Shown in pieces: positions 53,422 to 63,152 of a stretch of DNA of 64,000 nucleotides. The notes under the pieces were generated by a model. The model was given only the letters and a program-made list of their open reading frames with translations, searched no databases and was not told the origin of the DNA. How positions within the stretch are numbered: the stretch's first letter is position 1; each line of letters begins with the position of its first letter. The translations under genes were made by a program, and so were the position numbers. Source of the stretch: Candidatus Nitrospira neomarina (GTDB lineage Bacteria > Nitrospirota > Nitrospiria > Nitrospirales > UBA8639); NCBI RefSeq assembly GCF_032051675.1, contig NZ_CP116968.1, positions 4,705,001 to 4,769,000 of the forward strand. The letters are read 5' to 3'.

Positions 53422-53778
53422 TTAGGATTTTCCAGAATCCTGGTGAGAAACGCCCTTCTCGTGCCTTTCCTCGTCCTCAAGTTCAGAGCTCAGAATTTTC
53501 CCCGACTGGGCGTCAATCTCAAACTCCCTGATCTCTCCGGCGGCATTGACGATCTCGACCTCATATATTACCTTCCCGTCTTCACTTTCCATCTCGGCTT
53601 CAAGCAGCTTACCTGGAAATTGAGTCGTCGCAGTGTTGATAGCTTCTTCCATGGTGACCGACGTGGTCAGGTTGGCCACGGCCGCTTTGTCTTTGCCATC
53701 ATGACTCATGGCCAATCCAACCGAACTCAATAACAACGCTAAGGTGCCCAATAAACTGAATGCGTGTAACGGCTTCAT
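53422..53778 (-). CDS. periplasmic PepSY domain protein
   Basis: The 118-residue protein has a signal peptide (about 1-24, LGTLALLLSSVGLAMS), then a PepSY domain: VTMEEAINTATTQFPGKLLE, YEVEIVNAAGEIREFEIDAQ and GKILSSELEDEERH. Small PepSY proteins often accompany metal efflux two-component genes and may modulate the sensor. It lies upstream of the regulator gene on the same strand but ends in its own hairpin. Confidence 0.9.
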   Translation of the reverse strand: MKPLHAFSLLGTLALLLSSVGLAMSHDGKDKAAVANLTTSVTMEEAINTATTQFPGKLLEAEMESEDGKVIYEVEIVNAAGEIREFEIDAQSGKILSSELEDEERHEKGVSHQDSGKS

Positions 53779-54024
53779 GAGACATCCTCCTTAGTGAAAA
53801 ATTAAAGAAAGCAACCGGCTGTTCATGAATACAGCATAGACTGTCTACATGAAGACGATATGAAGCGGACATGAAAGATTCTTCATCTCGAGAGGATAAC
53901 ATGAGCCAAGATAGGCGCTGGTCAGCGCACGCGGAAGGGCGGAAAGGTCGCTATTGGGAGGGGAAAATGCGGTGTCGGTTAAATCCGAAGGTGCGCGCCA
54001 ATATGGCGGCAAGGAAAAGCCGGT

Positions 54025-55095
54025 CTAGACATTGAACTTGAAATGGCAGACGTCGCCGTCTTTGACGACGTATTCTTTCCCTTCCGAGCGGATCAGGCCC
54101 TTCTCACGCAGAGCGGCTTCCGACTTGTATTTGTCGATGTCCTCGAAGGCGTAAATGTCGGCCTTGATAAAGCCCTTCTCAAAATCGGTGTGGATGACGC
54201 CGGCGGCCTGTGGCGCTTTGGCTCCGATGGGAATGGTCCAGGCTCGAACCTCCTGCACTCCGGAGGTGAGGAACGAGCAGAGCCCGAGTGTTTTATACGC
54301 GGCGACGACGACCTTTTCCAAGCCGCTCTGCTCCATGCCCAAATCTTTCATGAAAATTTCCCGGTCTTCGCCGGACAACTGGGCGATTTCGCTTTCGAGT
54401 TTGCCACAGATCACGACCGATTCCGAGCCGCGCTCCTTCGCGAATGCCTGAAAATCGGCAAGGATGGCCGGATCCGGATTTTCATCGGTATTCCCGACAT
54501 AGAGTACGGGCTGTGTGGTGAGCAGGAAAAAATTCTTGAGGATTTCCGGCTCGAGGCCCAGGGCTCGCGCGGGTTTACCCGCTTCGAGACCGTTCTTCAG
54601 AATATCGAGCACCACAAGGGCCTCTTTCGAAGCCTTATCTCCTGACCTCGCCTTGGCCGTGACCTTGTCGTACTGTTTGGTGAGACTGTCGAGGTCCGCA
54701 AGCATTAATTCAGTTTCAATCACCTCGATATCACGACGATAGTCCACGCCGCCCATGGTGTGCACCACGTCGGGATCCTGAAAGAGTCGCACCATGTGAA
54801 GGATGGCGTCGACTTCCCGAATATTCGCAAGGAATTTATTTCCCAGCCCTTCGCCCTGAGAGGCGCCTTTTACCAGACCGGCGATATCGACGAAACGGCA
54901 GGAGGTTGGCACGGTTTTCTTGGGTTTGACCAACTCGGTCAGGCGCCCAAGACGCGCGTCAGGAACGGCCACGACACCGACGTTGGGCTCGATAGTCGTA
55001 AACGGATAGTTCGATGCGGCCGCGTTGCCAGAGGTCAACGCGTTAAAAATCGTAGATTTGCCGACGTTGGGTAGACCGACGATGCCAATTTCCAT
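54025..55095 (-). CDS. ychF: ribosome-associated ATPase YchF/OLA1
   Basis: The 356-residue Obg-family P-loop protein has G1 GLPNVGKSTIFNAL at 6-19, Switch-region YPFTTIEPNVGVVAVPD, G3 VDIAGLVKGASQGEGLGNKF, NTDENPD in place of NKxD (explaining ATP preference), a coiled-coil insertion, and the C-terminal TGS domain ending KDGDVCHFKFNV. A housekeeping gene near family length (~363). Confidence 0.97.
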   Translation of the reverse strand: MEIGIVGLPNVGKSTIFNALTSGNAAASNYPFTTIEPNVGVVAVPDARLGRLTELVKPKKTVPTSCRFVDIAGLVKGASQGEGLGNKFLANIREVDAILHMVRLFQDPDVVHTMGGVDYRRDIEVIETELMLADLDSLTKQYDKVTAKARSGDKASKEALVVLDILKNGLEAGKPARALGLEPEILKNFFLLTTQPVLYVGNTDENPDPAILADFQAFAKERGSESVVICGKLESEIAQLSGEDREIFMKDLGMEQSGLEKVVVAAYKTLGLCSFLTSGVQEVRAWTIPIGAKAPQAAGVIHTDFEKGFIKADIYAFEDIDKYKSEAALREKGLIRSEGKEYVVKDGDVCHFKFNV

Positions 55096-55954
55096 AGGAG
55101 ATGCAAGGTATCAAATTAAAAGCCTGCAGGTCCTTGAGCCAAAAGGCCTATACGTATGCGCTCGGGCTCTCGTCGTAAAATTTCTCGAAAGGTGAATAAT
55201 TTTTCTGCCGTTTCTCCGTACCCTACCTGTAAATTGAAACAGAAAACTGTATACCGATCGATTCAGGCATGAAGGAAGCGGCATGTGCCGTTGATTTCAG
55301 AATAGCAAGTTTTGAATGTGATCACTCCACTGTATTCGAAAGGATAACGGTGCGTATCGATTTTTGAAAATCCACTTCAGGTCATTTGTCCAGAGATCCA
55401 GGGGACGGCCTGGCCGTAGGAAGACCGTATGGACAATGCATCTTGCAATCAGAACAAGCATGGTAAGGGGCTTGTGCAGAGAGGGGATGGAGGTTTTTTA
55501 ATAAAGGGTAAGCCAATCAACTGTTGCCGTGAAGGTTTGGCCATGACGGTTTCAGCCAACTCCGGATTCGAACAAAGTGTCCCTCGAAACGGGTAGTTCT
55601 TGAAATTGGTGAGGAGAGGAGGAACGGCTCTTTTGGGCGTTCTCCTTTCCAAAACCAAGTTGGCAACCGCTTGTTTTTTCTTGACTTAATTCGGTGGTTG
55701 AAGAAAAATTGATTAAGCTGTGCAGTCGTTACGCATTGAGATGTGGGCAGGAGAACAAATGCGGAAAAGCCTGGCGGCACCGTTGATTCATTATTGTCAT
55801 GCACAAGAGATTCAACTGCATTCATCATGAAATCCAAATGGACCTGATGATATTGAGGAAAACAACATTCCGCAGGGGAGGCGGATCAGGATTGAGATTG
55901 TTTGAGTTTCGCTGACTCCGGGAAGATTGCCCATCATCGCAGGGAGGAAAGTTC
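55096..55954. other. long intergenic region
   Basis: About 860 bases with no gene I can support. Minus-strand frames at 55449-55658 and 55517-55837 overlap one another and look like degraded or repeat-derived sequence (RFEGHFVRIRSWLKPS-type segments recur in spurious annotations). 55940-55950 contains GGGAGGAAAG, the ribosome site of the kinase that follows. Confidence 0.45.
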
Positions 55955-56788
55955 ATGCAGGAGGAGAAGAATCAGATTGTGTCGGGCATCCTCAAGGCCC
56001 GGGCGGAATTGGAGCAGGTGCTGTATGACCTGGAGAAACTGCCGGTCGTCAGTGAAAGTGCTGTTCATTTTGCCGCCCATGCATTGAATAACTTTCTCAC
56101 CGTGGTAGGGGGGACAGTCGAATTGCTCCTGTTAGTGCTGGCGAAACATCCGGACGACCAGGTTCGCACCGGATTGGAAGCGTTGCAGCATGCCACTCAA
56201 TTGATGACGCACACCGTCAGTCAAATGGTGAATGCCGAGACAGGACGGGATGCGACGCTGCGCTTCGAAAAGGTGGAACTGCCGATCATGGCTCAGCGGT
56301 TCAGGCTTTTTTATCAACGCATTGCAGATCAAAAACAGATTCAGTGTCTCTCGGTAGCCCCTGCGGATGTTCCTTCGGTGTGGACGGATCGGGTGGCGAC
56401 GGCCGCCGCGCTGGATAACTTATTCTCGAACGCGGTGAAGTACTCACCACCCGGGAAGCGGATCTGGGTAGAAGTGGAGCCCCAGGATGATTGGGTGATT
56501 TGTCGTGTTCGCGATGAAGGTCCCGGCCTGAGTTTGGAAGACCAGGCCAAACTCTTTCAACCCGGTATTCAACTCACTCCGAGGCCCACGGCAGGAGAGC
56601 CGTCAACAGGGTACGGCTTGGCGGTCGCGAAGGAACTGATCGAGAAGGTGGGGGGACAGATTTGGTGTGAGAGCGTGTTTGGCCAGGGGGCCTGTTTCTC
56701 TTTTCGTCTTCCACAATACCGGGAAGCGGTGCATGGATCGGGGATGACCCAATCAGGTCCGCAAGAGGGAAAGGAGCGCAGGGACTGA
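55955..56788 (+). CDS. small soluble histidine kinase
   Basis: The 277-residue protein has no membrane helix. A short coiled N terminus leads to a HisKA-like helix with VHFAAHALNNFLTVVGGTVE (His42, HxxxN form), followed by HATPase_c: ALDNLFSNAVKYSPPGKRIW, VRDEGPGLSLEDQAKLFQPG, STGYGLAVAKELIEKVGGQI. No sensor domain is present, so it must receive its signal from a partner protein. No receiver gene is adjacent. GGGAGGAAAG stands before the ATG. Confidence 0.85.
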   Translation: MQEEKNQIVSGILKARAELEQVLYDLEKLPVVSESAVHFAAHALNNFLTVVGGTVELLLLVLAKHPDDQVRTGLEALQHATQLMTHTVSQMVNAETGRDATLRFEKVELPIMAQRFRLFYQRIADQKQIQCLSVAPADVPSVWTDRVATAAALDNLFSNAVKYSPPGKRIWVEVEPQDDWVICRVRDEGPGLSLEDQAKLFQPGIQLTPRPTAGEPSTGYGLAVAKELIEKVGGQIWCESVFGQGACFSFRLPQYREAVHGSGMTQSGPQEGKERRD

Positions 56789-56892
56789 CCCGTATGCCGG
56801 GGCTGGTCGTGGCGCTCACAGCATGAGCTCCCTTCACGGCTCCCGGTGGCGGCCCAGACAGGTGTAGGCTTGAGTTGGGAGTCGGCCTAGCT

Positions 56893-57366
56893 ATGACCTT
56901 TCGCAACAACGTCGCCGCGTTTCTTTGGGGCTTTTCGGCCATTTTCCTGGTGCTTGTTGCGGCTATGACATATGTGTTTATCCGCGACGGGGCACCATTC
57001 GGCTATTCTCCCATCATCGTCACTGGCGCGATGGCGCTCTTGTGGATCGGTGCGGTGGGTCTCACCGTATATTCCACGAGCAAACATTGCCTTCGAGTCA
57101 CCGTCCGATCAGATTCACCCGTCTTCATTACATGGCGCTTCCCGTTCAGGAAGGAAGAAAGAATTGTGGCGCGTACCGACATCGCTCCTGCAACAGTGGT
57201 CGAGTCAACTGACGATGAAGGTGCCCCATACTTTCATGTTCGCGTCCCGATTCAGGATGGAACGATGATAGATATCGCAGAAGGTCACCATCGGGCGTCC
57301 TGTGAAGCAACGTGTCTACGCTTCAATGCGATACTGGGGCAGCGCTCGACTGAAGCAACTGTGTGA
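56893..57366 (+). CDS. two-helix membrane protein, unknown function
   Basis: From ATG 56893 (MTFRNNVAAFLWGF) it has 157 residues. Two helices (about 6-28 and 40-60) are followed by a beta-rich soluble domain, LRVTVRSDSPVFITWRFPFR, that looks like a small PH-like domain. No named family. It lies 104 bases after the kinase gene in the same direction. A start at 56875 is possible. Confidence 0.6.
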   Translation: MTFRNNVAAFLWGFSAIFLVLVAAMTYVFIRDGAPFGYSPIIVTGAMALLWIGAVGLTVYSTSKHCLRVTVRSDSPVFITWRFPFRKEERIVARTDIAPATVVESTDDEGAPYFHVRVPIQDGTMIDIAEGHHRASCEATCLRFNAILGQRSTEATV

Positions 57367-57425
57367 GGGAATGGCGAGAAGGTCTTAACGGTGTTCTGAG
57401 CAAGGCCCTTGAAGGAGAAACTCCT

Positions 57426-57953
57426 ATGAAACCGAAACAATGCATCCTGTTCCCGCTTCTGACCCTGATCGCCTCGTTTCTTGGTTCGTCCCCGGCCTTG
57501 GCGGGTGGAGAAACCGCCAAGGCCGGGCTTGGGCAAGCGCAAGCGTCTGCAGTCAAATGGCAGGCGGACGCGGTCCTGGTCCAAATCATCACCATCTCAG
57601 GAAATATTGACGGCACCGCGGAGAAATGGAGCTTTCTCTTCCATTCACCTCAGGGGAAAAAGAGTTACAAGGTGGACGTGAAGGGCGGCAAGATTGACCA
57701 AACAACTGAAGTGTCGCCGAGTTTCACCGATGCGATGGCTGGAGACTTTATTGATAGTGACCAGGCGATGGCAGAAGCGAAAAAGAAAGGGCTCAAAGGG
57801 AAGCGCAGAGCCATGTTGACCCTTCATGTCATGCTTCAAGGCACCAAAAGCGAAGGCCCCTATTGGAATATTGTCAGTGATCAGGCGGAAGGCAGGAGCA
57901 CGCTCATTAAGGCTGAGACCGGGAAGTTCTTCAGACACCAGCCACTCAAATAG
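57426..57953 (+). CDS. exported protein, unknown function
   Basis: The protein has 175 residues from ATG 57426, behind AAGGAG; the longer frame from 57363 is rejected. A signal peptide (about 1-26, LTLIASFLGSSPALAGG) precedes a body with VQIITISGNIDGTAEKWSFL and KKSYKVDVKGGKIDQTTEVS that is weakly reminiscent of PepSY-like folds. It follows the membrane protein by 59 bases. Function not recognised. Confidence 0.7.
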   Translation: MKPKQCILFPLLTLIASFLGSSPALAGGETAKAGLGQAQASAVKWQADAVLVQIITISGNIDGTAEKWSFLFHSPQGKKSYKVDVKGGKIDQTTEVSPSFTDAMAGDFIDSDQAMAEAKKKGLKGKRRAMLTLHVMLQGTKSEGPYWNIVSDQAEGRSTLIKAETGKFFRHQPLK

Positions 57954-58136
57954 AGGGTAATTGACCCCGGTCCGCTTTCTGCCAGGGCGAGGAAACCCCA
58001 CATGCATTATTGAAAGTCTAACCCCTGTGGTTATGGCCGGGCCAACCCAGCTGTGTCACCTGACCGATTTTTCACGGAGAACAAGACGATGATTGCGATA
58101 CCTATTAAGCAGTTTTAATGTCGAAAATGGGGTGTA

Positions 58137-58358
58137 TCAAGATTCGAAGAGTTCGCGGACCAGACCCCTCTGCGGAATGATGGAACGGAACGTTCAAATG
58201 GCAAGCATTGTATGATCCGGGACCGGCACTGTGACTGTTCCTGCGTCAGTGCGGCACTGCATGATAATGTGGCTTCCCCGTCGGCGTACTTCAGAAAATC
58301 CTTGTCTTTGGAGTATTTTGCAGACATCTTTCCCAGAGAGAACCCGCAGCTTACCCAT
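58137..58358 (-). pseudogene. hicA: HicA toxin gene with premature stop
   Basis: ATG 58358 opens MGKLRVLSGKDVCKILQRQG, RRRGSHIIMQCRTDAG with catalytic His30, then VTVPVPDHTMLAI and a TGA at 58196-58194 (54 residues). Reading through gives TFRSIIPQRGLVRELFES and a stop at 58139-58137, the C terminus expected of HicA. One change from GGA (Gly, usual in DHTMLAIGT) to TGA explains it. The start overlaps hicB by eight bases. The truncated protein loses its last ~18 residues and is probably inactive or weak. Confidence 0.82.
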
Positions 58359-58575
58359 GTGCGGCTTCGAATCGCGTCACATACACTTCGGTGTGAAGAC
58401 GACGCCCGATCTCGTCAGGATCCGCGCATTCGAGGAACATTTCTACCGCTTCCTTCAAATTAGCTGTCGCTTCTTCCACGGTGGTTCCCTGGCTGGCCAC
58501 ATCCAACTCAGGACAAAGGGCCACATACAGATCGCCCTCTTTTTCGACAACCGCAGTATAGCTGCTTGTCCCCAT
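58351..58575 (-). CDS. hicB: HicB antitoxin
   Basis: The 74-residue HicB-type antitoxin has the partial RNase-H fold YTAVVEKEGDLYVALCPELD, VASQGTTVEEATANLKEAVE and MFLECADPDEIG, without a long DNA-binding tail. It precedes and overlaps hicA, with the antitoxin-first order common for this subtype. GGAGGA precedes the ATG. It appears intact although its toxin is interrupted. Confidence 0.9.
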   Translation of the reverse strand: MGTSSYTAVVEKEGDLYVALCPELDVASQGTTVEEATANLKEAVEMFLECADPDEIGRRLHTEVYVTRFEAAHG

Positions 58576-58837
58576 TATTTTTCCTCCTCGTTATTTGAGA
58601 CTAAATGACCACTAAACATCTGGACATCACGATTGTATTCTTTTGTTTGTATTTGGCCGGATCGTTCCGAAGGACGTGAATTTTCTCACAATAGACCACG
58701 ACATTCCGCTTCTTAGAATTTGGATGGGAAAGTTGGTTAAGGCTAGGCCACGGATAAGATCATGTCAAGCGGCTAATCCACTATGTTCCTTTCAAAGTGA
58801 GCTAATGAACTGGTGGGATGACGAAACACGTTCCAGA

Positions 58838-61525
58838 TTACGGAAAGGAAAATAAAATTCGTCTGACCCATTTTTCGAATTCAACGGCGAAAAACACGAT
58901 TGTTGAAAGGATGAGGCAGAGGCCGAGTTGGTTCAGAGTTAACGGCATCGTATGAAAGATGGGATTGAAAAATGGCACGTAGATTGTGGCCATTTGAAGG
59001 GCGAATGTGAGTACCACGGCCCCTAATAACCATTGATTGCTCAACGGCCCTCGCTGCAGAAATGAATCCTGTTCTGCACGAATGGCCAGCACATGTCCCA
59101 TCTGGGACAAGGTGAGGACGGTGAACACCATGGTCTGCCATTGCGCCAGATTGGTCTCATAAGCCCACATTTCGGTGGCCAGCGACACGCCGCCCATGAG
59201 CAGGCCTACCCACAAGATATGTTGCCAGAGGCCACCGGCAAAGATGCTTTCATTCGGCGGGCGGGGAGGGCGCTGCATGATGTTGCGCTCTTCGGGTTCC
59301 ATCGCGAGAGCGAGGCCGGGTAAGCCGTCGGTGACGAGATTGATCCATAAGATCTGAATCGGGAGCAGGGGAATCGGCAGGCCGAATAAGGGGGCCAGGA
59401 AAATCGTCCAGATTTCTCCGGAATTACTCGTCATCGTATATTTCACAAATTTGCGGATGTTGTCATAAATCCGGCGTCCGTCCCGGACAGCAGTGACAAT
59501 AGTCGCAAAGTTATCATCCAACAGAATCATGTCGGAGGCTTCCCGGGCCACGTCGGTGCCGGTTTGCCCCATCGCGATGCCGATGTTGGCCTGGTTTAGC
59601 GCGGGGGCGTCATTCACCCCGTCACCGGTCATCGCGACAAACTCTCCTCTGTTTTGCAGGGCTTTGACGATGGCAATTTTTTGCGTGGGGGTAATGCGGG
59701 CATAGACCCGGGTATGCTCAACCAGTTGCGCCAGTTCTTCAGGGGAACGGTGTTCCAATTCCTGGCCGGTCAGCACCTTGGTGTCCTTATTGATAATGCC
59801 GACGCGTGAGGCAATGGCTTTGGCGGTGCCGGGGTGATCGCCGGTGATCATGACGGGGGTGATTCCTGCCGATTGGCAGAGGGCGACCGCCTTGGCGGCT
59901 TCTTTCCGTGGCGGGTCCATCATGCCGGCAAATCCGAGGAAGGTGAGTTCGCGTTCGACAGTCGAGGAAGTCATTTCCGTGGGTGCTTGATCCCATTGCC
60001 GATAGGCCACCGCCAACACCCGCAAGCCTTCATTGGCCATCTGTTCGGCCTGCTCTAATAGACTATCGATGTCTAGTGACACAGGGCCGGTCTGTGTGAG
60101 CATGGATTGGCAAAGCGGAAGAAGTTTTTCTGGCGATCCTTTGGTAAAAGAGATGGTGCCCTTCGGCATGCGATGCATTGTCGTCATGCATTGGCGGTCT
60201 GAGTCGAAGGGGATTTCTTCTATGCGGGGATTGGTGGTCTCTAATGTGCCTTTGTCATACCCGGCCTCCACGGCCGCCAGATACAAGGCCACTTCGGTGG
60301 GATCACCCAGGGTTTGGCCTTCGGTCTGTGCCTTTGCATCGTTGTTGAGCGCCAACCCCAGAAAAAACAGATGAATGGGATTGTGGAGGTCGGCGTCGCT
60401 GTCGGGTTGTCTACACGCGGAAGGGCGCAATACGTTCCCGGCCACCGACATCTGCTCCACACGCATGGAATTTTGTGTGAGCGTGCCTGTTTTATCGGAG
60501 CAAATATAAGTGACGGAGCCTAAGGTTTCCACAGCGGGCAGTCGACGGATCAACGCCTGTTTGCGGGCCATTTTCCGCGCACCCAGAGCCAGCGAAATGG
60601 TGACGACGGCTGGTAAGGCTTCAGGAATTGCGGCCACGGCCAGACTCACGGCCGTTAGGAACATGAGCACCGGCGGCTCACCTCGCCAGACGCCCACAGC
60701 AAACAACACAATACAGATGGCCAGAACGGCCAGCGCGAGACGTCGTCCAAACACCGCCAGGCGTTGTTGCAAAGGCGTTTTGATGTCTTCGTCCTTATGC
60801 AGGAGCGACGCGATCTGTCCTAGCTCGGTCTTTTGGCCTGTGCCAATGACGATCCCTGTGCCGCGCCCATATGTCAGGAGCGTGCCTTTATAGGCCATAT
60901 TCCGTCGATCACCCAGGGGAAGCTTCGGGTCGTCCAGCGGGTCGGTCTGTTTGTCTACCGCAACGCTCTCGCCTGTGAGCGCGGATTCATCCGCTTTGAG
61001 TTGAATGGCTTCGACTAATCGAAGATCGGCAGGAATGAGGTCTCCGGCTTCCAGCAGGACGATGTCGCCCGGTACCACATCAAGCGTGGAGAGCGAGGCG
61101 ATCTGCTGCTCACGTCGAATGCGCGTTGTAGGCGTGGCGAGCTTCTTGATAGCCTGCATGGCGCGATCCGCCCGATATTCCTGCACAAATCCAATGATGC
61201 CGTTGAGTACCACGATGATGACAATCGCCAGGGCATCCAGACGCTCCCCCAACATGCCCGAGACAATGGCGGCGCCAATGAGCACCAGGATCATAAAATC
61301 GGTGAATTGATCAACGAAGATTCGCGCGAGGCTACGCTGGCGATGTTCGGGAATGGTGTTTTGGCCATGTTGTTGCAACCGGCGGCGGGCTTCTCCGGCA
61401 TTGAGCCCCGTGTAAGGATCGACTTCCAGCCGTTGACTGATATCCGGGATAGAAAGAGTATGCCAGACCGTGTCGCTTGGCGATGCGCGAGGGGTCTCCG
61501 CTCTATTGTTGGGTGTGTTGGTCAT
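58838..61525 (-). CDS. P2A-type calcium-transporting ATPase
   Basis: The 895-residue P-type ATPase has an N-terminal cation-ATPase domain (DVEEV-like start, LNAGEARRRLQQHGQN), actuator TGES (ALTGESVAVDKQ), M4 AAIPEALPAVVTI with the Ca2+-ligand Glu, phosphorylation motif ICSDKTGTLTQN near residue 341, hinge MTGDGVNDAPALNQANIGIA, M5 SNSGEI and M6 NLVTDG. These match SERCA/PMR1 site residues. It exports Ca2+ (or Mn2+). An RTX protein in the same genome needs external Ca2+, but no link is shown. Monocistronic. Confidence 0.93.
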   Translation of the reverse strand: MTNTPNNRAETPRASPSDTVWHTLSIPDISQRLEVDPYTGLNAGEARRRLQQHGQNTIPEHRQRSLARIFVDQFTDFMILVLIGAAIVSGMLGERLDALAIVIIVVLNGIIGFVQEYRADRAMQAIKKLATPTTRIRREQQIASLSTLDVVPGDIVLLEAGDLIPADLRLVEAIQLKADESALTGESVAVDKQTDPLDDPKLPLGDRRNMAYKGTLLTYGRGTGIVIGTGQKTELGQIASLLHKDEDIKTPLQQRLAVFGRRLALAVLAICIVLFAVGVWRGEPPVLMFLTAVSLAVAAIPEALPAVVTISLALGARKMARKQALIRRLPAVETLGSVTYICSDKTGTLTQNSMRVEQMSVAGNVLRPSACRQPDSDADLHNPIHLFFLGLALNNDAKAQTEGQTLGDPTEVALYLAAVEAGYDKGTLETTNPRIEEIPFDSDRQCMTTMHRMPKGTISFTKGSPEKLLPLCQSMLTQTGPVSLDIDSLLEQAEQMANEGLRVLAVAYRQWDQAPTEMTSSTVERELTFLGFAGMMDPPRKEAAKAVALCQSAGITPVMITGDHPGTAKAIASRVGIINKDTKVLTGQELEHRSPEELAQLVEHTRVYARITPTQKIAIVKALQNRGEFVAMTGDGVNDAPALNQANIGIAMGQTGTDVAREASDMILLDDNFATIVTAVRDGRRIYDNIRKFVKYTMTSNSGEIWTIFLAPLFGLPIPLLPIQILWINLVTDGLPGLALAMEPEERNIMQRPPRPPNESIFAGGLWQHILWVGLLMGGVSLATEMWAYETNLAQWQTMVFTVLTLSQMGHVLAIRAEQDSFLQRGPLSNQWLLGAVVLTFALQMATIYVPFFNPIFHTMPLTLNQLGLCLILSTIVFFAVEFEKWVRRILFSFP

Positions 61526-61805
61526 CTTGGCTGGAATGTGTCTTCAGAAGTGTTTGGAACATTGGTGAGTCTGCGTGGCGTCATAACTTTAATTTCATCA
61601 ATTACAAATGGGACGAATAATCTGTGATCAGATTAGTCGTGGTCATCCTGAGACCATGGCGAAGGATCTGTGCCCTGGTTGAGATGTCACACCTTAGCCA
61701 GATCCTTCGTTCCACTCAGGATGACATATCCTTATTAGGATGGGTGCTTCTTATTGATGATTCAGCGCATTTAGCAAGCCGTGCCTGGCCGGTGAAACTT
61801 ATAAG
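61526..61805. other. intergenic region with nested palindrome
   Basis: The stretch separates the ATPase start from the haem protein gene; its main content is the repeat at 61642-61725. Confidence 0.5.
61642..61725. repeat. nested palindromic dispersed repeat
   Basis: GTCATCCTGAG (61642-61652) pairs with CTCAGGATGAC (61715-61725), and CGAAGGATCTG (61660-61670) with CAGATCCTTCG (61699-61709); both stems are perfect. From memory, GTCATCCTGAG..GAAGGATCT is a widely dispersed intergenic repeat in unrelated bacteria. Confidence 0.7.
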
Positions 61806-62294
61806 CTATCCCTCTTTAATTTGATACATCTTGTGGCATGCCAGGCATCTGGTCGTGATAGTCGACAGGCGTTGAAGAATGTCCTGTGATGTCGTACCCC
61901 CGTTGATCGCATCCGCCAATTCGTCAAAATCCCGATGTACGGACATTCCAAGCTGTTTGAGGGGAAGAGGAAGTTTAAGCATGAGTGAAGGATTGTCATC
62001 TACGGCCATTTTCATTCCGGCCGAACGGGCCGCCGCTGCAGCCTGAGCATGTCCTTGGGTCTGGTCAGGATCGCTCAGGCCCGTTACGACGCCATGCACG
62101 GCCTGGAGCAGTTGCCGCATTTCCGTCAGGATAAAGTCACGTTCGGTTGGAGCAAGATGCACAACAGTTCGCCCATCGGCTGAAGGGGTGGTCGCCCCTT
62201 GAAAAAAAAACCAGCCCAGCAGGCCTGCGCTGACTATCCAGAGCACGAGTGTAATCCGGCAAAGATTTTTTGAGAATGAAGGGAAAGATGCCAA
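61806..62294 (-). CDS. cytochrome c'-like periplasmic haem protein
   Basis: The 162-residue protein has an N-terminal hydrophobic anchor or signal (about 12-33), a helical-bundle body (TEMRQLLQAVHGVVTGLSDP, QAAAAARSAGMKMAVDD) and the haem site CLACHK close to the C terminus, the layout of cytochrome c'/c556. It may bind NO or transfer electrons in the periplasm. It diverges from porC with a 260-base AT-rich gap. Confidence 0.85.
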   Translation of the reverse strand: MASFPSFSKNLCRITLVLWIVSAGLLGWFFFQGATTPSADGRTVVHLAPTERDFILTEMRQLLQAVHGVVTGLSDPDQTQGHAQAAAAARSAGMKMAVDDNPSLMLKLPLPLKQLGMSVHRDFDELADAINGGTTSQDILQRLSTITTRCLACHKMYQIKEG

Positions 62295-62553
62295 CTGGAG
62301 TCTCCTTATTTTTTCAATACCTGTTCGTTTAAGAAATCAACTGGGGCATTATTCTACATGACTAATGATTTTGACTGTACCTCTTTTCCCCAATGTTCCA
62401 GCGAAGCGTACTCGGCCTATTGAAGATTGTTGAGGTTTTGCTAGTTATATCGATCATTTCAAGTTCCCAAAAAATAAGGCATATCTCTTGCCAAATACAT
62501 TATTAGTGAGTGCTAGCGACAGGATTACATTCAAGTGAATTGTTGGGAGGCCG

Positions 62554-63126
62554 ATGATCCAAATCCGTATTCATGGCCGAGGAGGGCAGGGCGTGGTGAC
62601 TGCTGCGGAGCTGCTTGCGTTAGCGGCATTCCGGGATGGGAAGGAAGCTCAGGCCTTTCCCAGTTTTGGATCTGAACGGACCGGTGCGCCGGTCACGGCA
62701 TTCTGCCGGATCGATTCCCAACCGATTCGCAGTCGGGAGCCGGTCTATCATCCGGATGTCCTGCTCATACAGGACTCCACCCTGCTGCATCAGGTGGATG
62801 TCTTTGCCGGATTGGCTATGTCAGCCTTTGTTCTGATTAATTCCACACGAGATGTTGACGCGCTTCATCTTAGGGACTTTGTCATTCAACATCCCGAAAT
62901 GCAGATGCATACGCTTCCGGCATCCGATCTGGCCCTGAAACATCTTGGGCGACCGTTTGCCAATATCGGGATGGTGGCCGGTTACGCGGCCCTGACCGGG
63001 GAAGTCAGCAAAGCTTCCGTGAATCAGGCGATCACAGAGAAGTTTCCGGGAACGATTGGAGAGTTGAATGCGGCGGTGGCTGCAGAGGTGTATGACTATG
63101 TTGCGGCAAATCTGGCCAAGGTCTAA
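62554..63126 (+). CDS. porC: 2-oxoacid:ferredoxin oxidoreductase, gamma subunit
   Basis: The 190-residue gamma subunit of pyruvate (or other 2-oxoacid) ferredoxin oxidoreductase shows IRIHGRGGQGVVTAAELLAL, FPSFGSERTGAPVTAFCRID (core signature), REPVYHPDVLLIQDSTLL, and GRPFANIGMVAGYAALTGEV. TTGGGAGG precedes the ATG. In this enzyme CoA and CO2 chemistry couples to low-potential ferredoxin; in rTCA bacteria it fixes CO2 into pyruvate. It is followed by the alpha subunit gene without a delta (ferredoxin-like) gene between. Confidence 0.92.
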   Translation: MIQIRIHGRGGQGVVTAAELLALAAFRDGKEAQAFPSFGSERTGAPVTAFCRIDSQPIRSREPVYHPDVLLIQDSTLLHQVDVFAGLAMSAFVLINSTRDVDALHLRDFVIQHPEMQMHTLPASDLALKHLGRPFANIGMVAGYAALTGEVSKASVNQAITEKFPGTIGELNAAVAAEVYDYVAANLAKV

Positions 63127-63152
63127 TGCAATCAAGGAATCAATGGACGACC

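Noticed and set aside
55449-55837. Minus-strand open frames resembling a small protein
   Set aside because: Two frames compete for the same DNA and no domain is recognisable; may be decayed or repeat-derived.
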